Below, piece by piece: positions 25,101 through 34,900 of a stretch of DNA of 64,000 nt. The translations under genes were made by a program, and so were the position numbers. The notes beneath the pieces were generated by a model, which worked only from the letters and a program-made list of their open reading frames with translations, did no database searches and had not been told where the DNA came from. This DNA is from Serilophus lunatus. Lineage: Eukaryota; Chordata; Aves; Passeriformes; Eurylaimidae. Numbering within the stretch: position 1 is the stretch's first letter; each line of letters starts with the position of its first letter. Location of the stretch: positions 624,253-688,252 of the forward strand of contig VXBA01001784.1 in NCBI GenBank assembly GCA_013399895.1. Direction: 5' to 3'.

Positions 25101-28100
25101 TTGGACATTTCTGTTAAGTGGACCATCCAGGATGACTCTCCCCCCAAGTACCTTCATTATGACCCAGGGACATCTCGTAAACTGTTGTGTGACCAGTGTC
25201 CTCCTGGGAGCTACGTGCAGAAGCACTGTACAGCCACCAGCCCGACGCAGTGTGCGCCGTGCCCGGATCAGTACTACTCCGAGGAGTGGAGCAGCAACGA
25301 GGAGTGCCAGTACTGCAGTGCTGTTTGCAAAGAGCTGCAGTACGTCAAGCAGGAGTGCACCAGCACGCAGAACCGCGTCTGCGAGTGCGTCGAAGGCAGA
25401 TACCTGGAGCTCGAGTTTTGTTTAAAGCACTCAGAGTGTCCTCCCGGATTCGGTGTTGCACAGCCAGGTATGTCCTGCTTGTCAATGCACACAGACTTAA
25501 TTAGAGCCCTACCGCACGTTGAGGATTCGTGGCAGTTACAAGATTAGGGAAGAGGCTCGTTCAGATGAAATTACAGGACAGTAAATTGTAAAGCCAATTG
25601 AACCTGTTCTAGTCTGCATCATTTGGACTGTAGCCAAAGGAACCTTTCTCAGTGGAATACCCTGCTCCTGCTGTAATATATAACTTAATGGCTGTAGCAA
25701 ATGTAGCAAATTGCACTCTAATGAGAAACATGATGGATTGCCTCTTTTAAAGGAACATTATCTGGAATAGAGTATTTGTGTGTGTGATAAATAATAATGT
25801 TTTTCATTCTGAAATCTGCTGTTTCAAGCAACAGTATATCTTGACAAACACCAGGAGCACTACATGTTTGACATAAAGTGTATAATTATAACAATATTAA
25901 TATAGCTCTAGCATCACTGCAATATGTGTAAATAATTAATTATCAGCATCCTTAGTGGAACTCTTAGGGAAACTGTTATTATTATCAAAAAACCCAACCA
26001 TTTCTTTGTCAAGCAGGCTGGCATTGTGCTGTATGTCTAGTGGGGATACAGAGCAAAGTGCACTTTTCAGTGGAGTGTATTCTTCATTTAAGACAACATA
26101 AATGGTTAAACCAATAATATGTTCTTCCCACAAAACAAAATACATCATTCCTTCTTTGGCAAATGCCATGGCCCAGTTTAGCTCCAGTATTTAACACAGT
26201 CTGTAAGAATTGTAAAATATCTTTGTAACAGAGCTTGATAACTGTCTGGAGAAGACCACCGAGGAAGGAAGTGGATTCAGAAAAGCAAGGCATCTTAGAC
26301 ACAAACCTCCAGGCAACCAGTCTCCAGAGTGCAGAATTCCCTGGAATTCCCTTGGAATTATATACATGCAATAAGAAACACTAGGGTTAGCCTGTACGCT
26401 TTACAACTATACTGAATGACAGGCTAGGAGTCCTATTTTGGGTTGTAAACATACCATTGGAGAGCAACTTTTACATAAGGAGAAGTGTTGCTGCTGTAGC
26501 TGCTCACTAGTCACTAAGTCATTGGTTGACAAAGCAATAGTTTGATGCCATTGCCACTGCTAAACATTTCCATACTGTAAACCTTCATTAACCTAAACTA
26601 TTATACCCAGAGCCTTGGGTTAATGAGTTTTACTGTATCTTGGCAGCAAGTCAAAAGGGACCAGAAACAAAGTTCTCTGTTTGGGAGACAAAAAAAGTAT
26701 AAATTCCTGAGCAACCAGCTTGCTGCATCCCTGCAAGTGTGGTGGAACTGTGGCAGACAAATTTGAATTGCTCAGTTAGAAATGAAACAAACTTTGAAAG
26801 AAGATAAAATGTTGAATTGTGTAATTTATTGGAAAGTTGGTTTCCAAAAGACCATCAGAATAAACCAGCTAAACCCAAGCAGACCTCAAAAAAAGAATGA
26901 AAACATTGTAAAAATAATTACATTTCCCTGTGTCAATAGTCAGTTTTTGAGGTGAGGCAAAAACTAAGAATTTAATAAGCATGTACCATACTGTGTTACA
27001 GCTTTCTGCAATATGAGAGCCTTGAACTTTGTAACGATGCAAATTCAGGTGAAATAAAACCTAACTGTAAAATATGTGCCTCCACTCCCACACTGGGAGA
27101 CGGTGTGGTCCGGTGCCTCATTTAAAGCTTAAAGCATTAGAAATCTGTTTTCCCACTGCTGGTTGCTTATGATTACACTAGAAGATCACTTTACTTTGGG
27201 AGTCCCCTTTTGTGAATGCAGATTAAGGTTTAGCTCCCTTCTGCCACAGATGGCACTGCACTTGGCAGGGTTTATAGCAGCCGTGTAGCGGAGCAGCAGC
27301 ACTGCCACGACACAGCAGTTTCCCCAGTGGCGGCCGCCGTTTCCCTGGGGAAGAATGGGGGATTCCAGGCGAGTTGGAGGGAGCGGCAGTCTGTGCCCTG
27401 AGCAAGAGCAGCCAGATAAACAGTGAAGAAGAAGCTGGCAAAGCTGGAAGGTGACTTTATGCTCAACCCTGAGAACATTGGAGGATTACGCTGTTTATTC
27501 CCCTCTTGTACTGCAAAGGTTATGCAGGAAGCTCTGAGAAGAACGATGCACCACTCTTTTCTTCCCCTTCCTTTCTGGCAGAACGCAACAGCAGCCTGTG
27601 TGTAGCAGGGAAAGTTGGTAAAATTCGGATGTTTCAGGACAGCTAATTGCTGCATGTGCACACGAAAGTGTTTTGTCCAGCCGCAGGCAGTGCACACTGT
27701 GCAAGGAGGCGCAAGGGCCGACGCTGAAGCTGCAGGCTGGGCTCTGGCTGCAGAAAGCAGAGGATTTGGGGGGCGTTGGCAACATGCAGAGTCTCTAGCA
27801 ACTGATAAATCCTTTCTTTTCACTTGTCTGGTGAAGTGCTAGGTCAGGTGTATACAAGCACTATTCTTTCTTTCACAGCTGGTGGAAAACTTGAGATTCA
27901 TACTCTTTTTCTCTAAGGATTTCCCAAAATAAATAAAAATTAAAAGCTAATCCTTGAAATAAACATTCACCTGTAAATACTTTAAAAATACACTAGATGG
28001 AGGTATTTTCTTATTTAAATATAGTTTCCAATTGTTTCAAATAAGTTTTAAGCATGTGCTTAAATTTATGTTCAATAATGCTATATTAGATACTAGACTT

Positions 28101-31100
28101 CAGGCATTTGTTAAATGTTGGCCGAATAAGGATGAATTAAGAGTGAATTTACAGTAATTATTGGTGCTGTTGCTTTCCTGTCACTGGTGGTTAGACTGCA
28201 TAATTTCAGATTTCATGCATTAATTTTCTTCCTCTTTGTCAAAGTGCTATAACCATATATTGTCATGCTCTTGTTGTATCATATATTTAGTTCTGAAGTA
28301 ATTCTGTGTCTTACAAATCACCAAGCAAAACATGTGTGTCTATTAAATATTTTTTGTTATATTGGGCACTCTACCTTCTTTGCTTTTAATAACATTTTAT
28401 TCAAGCCCAGGAAAAAAGTTCAAAAATGTCGTCTTTAGCTGAAATTTGCTTGGGTTGTTGTTTTTAGCTATAACTGAAGTAAACTATTCAAGTAAGGTTC
28501 GGGGCAGTTATTGCAGAGTAAAATTCAGAACAGATTTTTGTGCCACTTAATTACTTTACAGAATATTTACACGGTTGAAGGATGAAGATCACACATCATA
28601 TAATGTCTGAATATACTCAAGCTATTGAGATTTTAAATATGTTACTTTACTAAATTAATGATTTAATGAGTAATTACTGATTTTAAACTTGGTAACAAGC
28701 ATATTTAAAAGTGTATTTACTTCATTACACCAATGGGAACATAATTCTCTTAAAGAATCTCCTGCTTTGTTATTTTGTTTTTTCCTAAGTGATTCAGTAA
28801 GAGATCAGAAATGTGAAAAATAGAAGCATGACAGCTTAGAGTGAAATGTTTTCCTTTATTTTTTATGTTCTTGGGGTTTTTCCCATGGTCGAGGTTATAT
28901 GTAATTGGATGCATTGTTTTCCTGTTCCCACAGGTACTCCTGAGAGTGACACTGTATGTGAAAGATGTCCAGAAGGATTTTTCTCAAATGAACCGTCATC
29001 CAAAGCAGCCTGTCTTAAGCACACAAACTGTAGTGCTCTGGGTTTCAAAATAGCTTTGAAGGGAAATGAGGTTCGTGACAACATCTGTCAGGAAAATACA
29101 GACGTGACACCTCAAAAATGTGGAATAGGTGTGTATCATAATAGCAAAGAGTGCTCTGAAAACATGCCTTTAATTACCATTAGAATTAATTTTTCAGCAT
29201 TTATGATAAAAATATCTAGCTTGTTAGCTGCCTGCCTGTTATGGTGACAGCCATAGAGAGTTTCAATTATTGTGGCTTAGGCCAAAAAAAACTCAAGCAG
29301 AGAGAGCAACAGCTCTATAAAGACCACTTCTTAGCCTGTTTTTTAAGCACTTTGGCTTATCATTCTTACTGCTTGCTTTTTTCTTTTCTTTTTTTTTACC
29401 TGAGGATAACAGATCAAAACAATTGACATATTCTTCTTATTTCAGATGTAACCCTGTGTGAGGAGGCTATGTTCAGGTTTGCTGTTCCTACTCATCTCGT
29501 ACCTAACTGGCTGAACATACTAGCAGGCAGTTTGCCTGGGACAAAGGTTAGCACAGAAAATATTGAAAGGATTAAACAAAGACACAGCCCTCAAGAGCAG
29601 ACCTTCCAGCTTTTGAAATTATGGAAGCAGCAAAACAAAGAACAGGATATGGTCAAGAAGATTATTCAAGGTATCTTACTGTGATAGCATGTGTGTTAAA
29701 AGCAATATTTTAAATGGCATTTTAAAAATTGCTTGGAATCAAATATCACTTGGTGATGTGCTGTGCTCAGAGGAGGGCCTGTGGGGCTTGACTGAGGTTT
29801 ATCAATGCAGTAAGAATAGTGAAGTCGAGGGGAAATAGGGAGAGAATTCAGCTTCTCCTGATCTGTCGAAGACTGAATTCTTCCCAGACTTGTAGCCCCC
29901 TTGGGAGCGTGTGTTGTGCCATGGCACAAAGACCCCCTTTTGAGACTGCACAATGTACGAAGAATTTTGAGCGAAGCAAATGTTTCCCACTGTTGTATCT
30001 GAGAAGTGGCTGTTGAGGTTAGAGGGAGTTGGGTGCCTGCAACTGAGGGTGCAACTAGTTTTCTCTAAAGTCGAGGCTGGTACTTTGGGCCAGTGCATCT
30101 GTTCACAGGGTGGGAGCACATGGGAGTGAGGAATACACAGACAGGCTTTCCCTTCTTTTCCTGTCTGGTACCTATTTGTTATGCTGATTCTCTGCTTGGT
30201 TTGTGCTGAATCTACCAAGACAGGTTTGAAAGGTGAAACAGTACTGCAATGTTAACACCAAGGCTTTTAGGACAGTCTGGCCTACTCTTCCAATGCAAGC
30301 CACCATCAACAGCTACCACATTTGACTGACATTTTGTCCACTTGGAATAGATTTAAAAATGCTGCAGAAATGATTTTTTACCCATCTGCTATTCAGTATG
30401 TCTGTTTTTGTTAGGCTGTGAAGTGCCTAGAGTACTTCAAAACTCAAAATTACTATTTCAGCAAGGTTTGCCTAGACATTTCTGAAGACAGTAAGCTAAA
30501 TTTTCATTCACTGGAATCAAATACTAGGAGTTCTATTACATACACACAACATTTTATAGGATGGATGACACAACTCTATAGCAATAAATATTTGTATGAA
30601 GTTCGTTTGTAATTCGGTGTTGCTTTTTTTTTACAAAGTTTATTAAATTCTTGAGTAATTTTCATAACTGGGTCTTAAAAAAGCAAAGTTGAGAGAATTA
30701 TTTGAAATAAAGAAAAAAAATGGAAGGGAATATTCACCCTGGGATTTTGGAAGTCTTTATGCAGGTCATAGTAAAGTTGTAATGCACTTTACTTACCTCT
30801 ATTTTCATTTTGCTTTCTATAGATATTGATTTTTGTGAAAATAGTGTCTTAAAGCATGTTGGCCACCCAAACCTCACCTTGGAACATCTCAACATGCTGA
30901 TGGGAAGTTTACCAGGCAAGAAAGTGGGAAAAGAAGATATTGAACGCACAATGAAATTATGTCAACCCACAGAGCAAGTTCTGAAGCTTCTCAATCTGTG
31001 GAGAATAAAGAATGGGGACCAGGACACCATTAAAGGCTTAATGTATGGACTGAAGCACTTGAAAATGTACCACTTTCCCAAACGAGCCGTTCAAAGTCTG

Positions 31101-31211
31101 AAGAAGGTGATTAAGTTTCTTCACAGATTTACAATGTATAGATTAAACCAGAAACTCTTTTTAGAAATGGTAGGAAACCAACTTAAATCTGTGAAAGTAA
31201 GATGTGTCTAA
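16085..31211 (+). CDS. TNFRSF11B: Osteoprotegerin (TNF receptor superfamily member 11B), complete five-exon CDS
   Basis: Joining 16085-16114, 25098-25467, 28934-29128, 29446-29670 and 30823-31211 gives 1209 nt, 402 codons plus TAA, with no internal stop. All introns are GT-AG; intron 1 is phase 0 and introns 2-4 are phase 1. The protein starts MNKFLCCTLVLLDISVKW, a signal peptide probably cleaved near residue 21. Four TNFR cysteine-rich domains follow (about 24-62, 65-105, 107-142, 145-185) with the expected cysteines (41, 44, 54, 62, 65, 80, 83, 87, 97, 105, 107, 118, 124, 142, 145, 160, 166, 185). Two death-domain-like regions (about 199-270 and 284-366) and a basic tail ending SVKVRCV complete it. 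There is no transmembrane segment, as expected for OPG. From family knowledge it is a secreted decoy receptor for RANKL and TRAIL that limits osteoclastogenesis; human OPG has 401 residues. Cys401 matches the human Cys400 used for dimerisation. The one-residue excess is a proline (193) just before the QKCGI motif. Identity is near certain; the species is not determined. Confidence 0.97.
16115..25097 (+). other. TNFRSF11B: TNFRSF11B intron 1
   Basis: This 8983-bp phase-0 intron runs from GTAAGT to TTTCTAG. It is AT-rich, with a poly-A run near 16659-16674, T-rich stretches near 22657-22678, and an imperfect 22-bp tandem duplication at 20867-20910. I see no recognisable exon, CR1 tail or other transposon. 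A long first intron is typical of OPG and could hold enhancers, but none can be identified by eye. Confidence 0.85.
20867..20910 (+). repeat. TNFRSF11B: 22-bp tandem duplication in intron 1
   Basis: Two head-to-tail copies of a unit starting TGAATTTGGCCAA and ending CAC differ at two positions. It looks like a small local slippage or duplication event. Confidence 0.85.
25098..25467 (+). CDS. TNFRSF11B: TNFRSF11B coding exon 2 (end of signal peptide, CRD1-CRD3)
   Basis: The acceptor TTTCCTGTTTCTAG ends at 25097 and the donor GTATGT starts at 25468. The exon carries residues 11-133 and the first base of Gly134. It encodes the end of the signal peptide, then PPKYLHYD, CRD1, CRD2 (including KELQYVKQEC) and most of CRD3 (YLELEFCLKHSECPPGFGV). 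Thirteen cysteines lie in CRD spacing. CpG content and GC are higher than in the flanking introns. Its length (370 nt) and both phases agree with exons 1 and 3. Reading continues past the donor to a stop at about 25547, so the splice is needed. Confidence 0.96.
25468..28933 (+). other. TNFRSF11B: TNFRSF11B intron 2
   Basis: This 3466-bp phase-1 intron runs from GTATGT to CCCACAG. It is mostly AT-rich apart from a GC-richer patch at about 27230-27830, listed separately. No alternative coding exon in phase with exons 2 and 3 is evident. Confidence 0.85.
27230..27830. other. GC-rich patch with NotI-type site inside intron 2
   Basis: GC and CpG density rise here relative to the rest of the intron, and GCGGCCGC occurs at 27330-27337. 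The - strand holds the longest uninterrupted ATG-to-stop frame in the window (27272-27823, 183 codons). Its product is rich in Ala, Cys, Ser and Pro, has no domain I recognise, and is overlapped by other open frames on both strands. I regard it as a possible regulatory island or old insertion, not a gene. Confidence 0.4.
28934..29128 (+). CDS. TNFRSF11B: TNFRSF11B coding exon 3 (CRD4)
   Basis: The acceptor TTTCCTGTTCCCACAG ends at 28933; the donor GTGTGT starts at 29129. The exon encodes residues 134-199 (split codons at both ends): TPESDTVCERCPEGFFSNEP, KHTNCSALGF and DNICQENTDV. This is the CRD4 region. The sequon N165-C-S is kept. The equivalents of human N152 (now NEP) and N178 (now NEV) are not sequons. 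Pro193 is an extra residue relative to human OPG. Confidence 0.95.
29129..29445 (+). other. TNFRSF11B: TNFRSF11B intron 3
   Basis: Short 317-bp phase-1 intron from GTGTGT to TTATTTCAG, with a T-rich stretch about 40-65 bp before the acceptor. Nothing else is seen in it. Confidence 0.9.
29446..29670 (+). CDS. TNFRSF11B: TNFRSF11B coding exon 4 (first death-domain-like region)
   Basis: The acceptor CTTCTTATTTCAG ends at 29445; the donor GTATCT starts at 29671. The exon encodes residues 199-274: VTLCEEAMFRFAVPTHLVPN, LPGTKVSTENIERIKQRHSP, QEQTFQLLKLWKQQNKEQDM and VKKIIQ. This is the first death-domain homologous region, which in human OPG has been linked to cytotoxic-signalling and ligand-binding effects. 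The exon is 225 nt, the size I recall for mammalian OPG exon 4. Confidence 0.96.
29671..30822 (+). other. TNFRSF11B: TNFRSF11B intron 4
   Basis: 1152-bp phase-1 intron from GTATCT to TTTCTATAG. Open frames of up to about 138 codons lie on the - strand near 29802-30218, but they show no recognisable domain. No repeats were recognised. Confidence 0.9.
30823..31211 (+). CDS. TNFRSF11B: TNFRSF11B coding exon 5 (second death-domain-like region, tail, stop)
   Basis: The acceptor TTGCTTTCTATAG ends at 30822; reading ends at TAA 31209-31211. It encodes residues 274-402: IDFCENSVLKHVGHPNLTLE (sequon N290-L-T), LPGKKVGKEDIERTM, LLNLWRIKNGDQDTIKGLMY, FPKRAVQSLKKVIKFLHRFT and NQLKSVKVRCV. The basic, helix-rich end corresponds to the heparin-binding part of human OPG. 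Penultimate Cys401 matches the cysteine used for disulphide dimerisation. Confidence 0.96.
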
Positions 31212-31931
31212 CTCAAGATATTTTTATTCTCCACTGACTATTTTCCCCTAATTACTGTCAGCAGTAATTAAACTGGAACATTGTTTTGCCACATTATGTT
31301 CTACTATTTATAGAAATGCCCGACTGGAATAGTTCTAAGTCTTTACAGTGATTTTGGAGGGTTTTTTCTTTAATAAAATTCACTTTTGTACAAGCTATTA
31401 ACCAGTTGATAACACTAAGAGCCTGATTCTGCATTTTTGCACATTCAGAATTGAGAAGTCCCACTATAGTCACTATGTGAGAAAGGAATGCTGGACCAGG
31501 CTCTATTCCAGTATTTGCTATTTATATTCTTTGAGGAATAAAAAAATGTTGTACATATTTGTTAAGTTAAATGGAAATTGTAAGAAACTGAATTTTAGGA
31601 AGAGAAATGAAAAGCACACTGTATATTTTCTAGCTAAACAAAAATGATTCCATATATTTTTATGGCAAAATTTTGTAGCATGCTGTAAGAGTTATTAATT
31701 TCCTTACATTTTGTATTTAAAAAATATTATTGCTTAGTTTTATTTGTATAAGTTGTGGTATCTTTTGGTAAGGAAGTTTTAATTTATCCAATGATTTTAA
31801 CTCAAATGCAGTAAAAACATAGTGCAAATGACCTGAATATTTAAATATTCTGTGAGGAAGTGAATGTACCATATTTAAGAAGCTGGATTTTTATATAGAA
31901 TTTAATAATCTTATTTTATAAAACAATTAAA
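31212..31931 (+). other. TNFRSF11B: TNFRSF11B 3' UTR region (end uncertain)
   Basis: AT-rich sequence after the stop codon with candidate poly(A) signals AATAAA at 31372-31377 and 31537-31542, and ATTAAA at 31926-31931. Several ATTTA pentamers (for example in CTATTTAT near 31303 and 31518) could act as AU-rich stability elements. Which signal is used cannot be told from sequence; mRNA ends would be about 20 bp beyond any of them. Confidence 0.55.
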
Positions 31932-34900
31932 TTTTTCATTTTACTTTTTGACTGTTTTTTACTCTTGACTCTGAAGAAGGAACTAATTAAAAAGATAGAC
32001 TACGTGGATTTTGCGCCTTATCTTGGGCTTGGCTCTCTGCTACTCCCTGTCTGGTCTAGTAGTTAATATGTGAACCAGGTAAATATTGACCAGCACTAGA
32101 TTTTCATGGTTGCTGCAATGGTGTAAACGAAGGTAGAAAGTATTTATTAAAGGTTCCACTTCCAAAGGCTAAGGTGGTTGCAATATGACGGATTATGATT
32201 CCATAGACACTTTTGGCCCAAGAACAGTTCTGGCCTGGTGTCATCCTTGGAGAGCTCACAACCTTTGCCCTAACGACAGCTTGTAATTTCATGGAGGAAA
32301 AATGATGCATGGCCCTGATGGACTTGGAAAGCCTCACATATTGCCACTGTATTTAAAGGAAGGGAGCACAGAAAGGTTAAGAAAAATGGTCATTTACAAT
32401 TTCCCCCAGCTACAGAACGAGGGACCTAAAAAGCCTTGAGCCCCCCAAAAATGGAAGAGAGATTGTATTAGTATTGTTATCAAATTCTTGTTATCACGTA
32501 ATTTCAGGACCAATGGTCATTCACAGTGCAAGCCAAAGACTTTAGTGGCTGCAGAGAGAGACTGTTCTCTTGGGTTTTTTCTTCATACCACAAGAACAGG
32601 GCTGGAATATTCAACATTTTTTTTTTCCCATTGTGTAAAGGAGGAAAAGCCATCAGCATTTAGCCTTGTATGACTCAATTACAGATGTGGGGATCTTACG
32701 CAAAGAATGAGAAAGAGATTCCTGGTTGATATGGCAGGTGCTCATCACAAGTGCTCTCCTTACAGAGTACAAATGGGACTTATTGCTTTAAAATACTTGG
32801 ATTTCATTTTTCACTGAAGTCTTACATTACTTTTTGTATCCAAAGGAACGAACTCACTTTTAAACTTCACATCTCATTTATCGATGTGGCTGAGAAACGG
32901 TGCTGAACACACAAAGAAGTCCCAGTTCTGTGTTGATTCATTTGAGATAACTGACACACTTTTACAACAGAAAATGGTTTTACATATAACTAAATTCTAT
33001 AACAGCAAAGTCTCAAATTTGCAAAGTAGATACCAAATCCTTCCATGACTCTGCCAGATATGGAGGTTTGGGGTGTTCTAGGTGTTAAAATGAGAATAAT
33101 GATTTTATTGGCAGCAAAACAAAGAGGATCCCACACACCTCGTAAAAATCATCTTAATGCTTTCCATGAATACAACAATTTTGCTATTGATAATGTAGTT
33201 ATAGTATCGAGTAGTAACACAGTTAAAAAGGTATCATAGAGCTATTGGCTGGAGAAAAGCACACTTGCTTCTTAGTATGTGGTACTATATTTAATCTATA
33301 CATTTATACTTCCACATTGCAAGTAGTTATACGTAACTTTCATTGTAAATAATACAATATTTGTGGTCCTTCAGGAATTACAATAGCAAAGAAGGTGTTT
33401 GAAGCCAGAAACTACAATTTATGCTATAACTACCATGTGAACACACTAAACTTCATTACAGTAGAGTATGGCCAGGACTAGATTTCCTGGGAAACTTTAA
33501 CATTAAATCTGTGCCTTTTAAAATAGTATTTTTTCCCCTAAGCATAAAGTTGCCCCTATTTAATGAATTATACCTGTTAAAGCTGATTCAGTTAATTGTC
33601 CGTGCTCAGGTAGACACTTCTCAGCCAGTTTTATCAGTTCAGCTTCCTTCAGCTGAAGTGACTCAAACACTTCACATCCTGAGCAGGCAACACTTAAACT
33701 CTATTCCCTTCCCCAAGGAGCTTCCAGCCCAAAATAGCCAAGACAAACAAAAGTGAGACCCGGGATAATGAGGGAGAGGGTGAGGCAAACAGAAAGTGGG
33801 AGGACTGCCTGGAAAAAAATGTTGGTTTGGGGGTGGTAGTTTGTTTTTCAGGGAAGGCTGCAGGAGGAAGAAGGAGGTGTGCAGTGGGCAGCAGGTGGGA
33901 GAGGGGTCCCTGTGGCCATGGCACAGAGGAAGTGCTGCAGTGGGGAGGCACAGGGGAGGGGAAGGAGGGAGGCATAAGGGCTGGAGATCACCAACCAGAG
34001 CTGGGCCTTGGGGGTGACTCGAAGAGGAATGCTGTGCTCACAGCGCCCTGACCTGCCAGGGTACAATTGCCTGCTCTCTTTTGCCAGCCCTGGCTAGAGG
34101 TGAGGCCACCTTTGCCTCGCGGTGGAAAGGAGAGGAACAGGGAAACAAGAGGAGCGTTCTGTCTCTGCTGCCCTCACGAGGGGCAGGGTTTCTCCTGCCC
34201 TGCCAGCTTCTCTTTCACCGAGAGAAAGGAAAAGCAGTTTCGGGAATATTTGATGGACACAGTGAGATAGACTTTAAGTCAGGTTCTTCACCTGTCATCT
34301 ATCCAGCTGTGCTCTTTAACAGTGGAAACAACTCTCAGCTATCAAAAATACCATGGGTTTAAAGCAAAACCATATAATTCCCAAATCTTCTACAGCCCTG
34401 CTTTTTAGACTTCTTTTTTTTTTATACATGCACTTGTCCTTCATCAAAGCAGTCTCTTGAGTCCCAGAAAATGCACTGTGTTTTGGAGTATGGGGAAAAT
34501 TAAAGAACAAACTAGATACTAAGCTTTGTAATGATCTTTTTTCTACACTGTTTTGTCACCATGACCCATGGAAGCTTTCATAGTAAAATCAATAGTATGA
34601 TCTGCTACAGACTGAATATTTTAAAAACAAATCCAGGTATCAGATAGCTTTTAAAAAGTTTATTGAGCTGAATAAAAAAGTTTCAAAGAGTTTGTTAGGA
34701 ACGTAACTGAACACCATGCACACACACTTGCACACAGTCATGCTGACACACACCATACACCATGAACACAACTTGCACTGGGGGCTTCAACGGGCTGTAA
34801 TGGTGATTTCAATCCAATGAAGCCCTTCATCACTCTCAGATATCCATCCTGCCAGTCCTCATATAGGTCAACATTGCCATATCCAAGACAGATGTATCTG

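Noticed and set aside
25132..25504. Alternative-frame open readings overlapping OPG exon 2 (97 and 102 codons +, 72 codons -).
   Set aside because: These are shadows of the real exon, which has the conserved cysteine spacing and matching splice phases.
28841..29053. Open frame overlapping exon 3 starting with a hydrophobic, signal-like stretch (MKCFPLFFMFLGFF).
   Set aside because: The hydrophobic part is intronic sequence just upstream of the acceptor at 28933 and is out of frame with the CRD4 reading.
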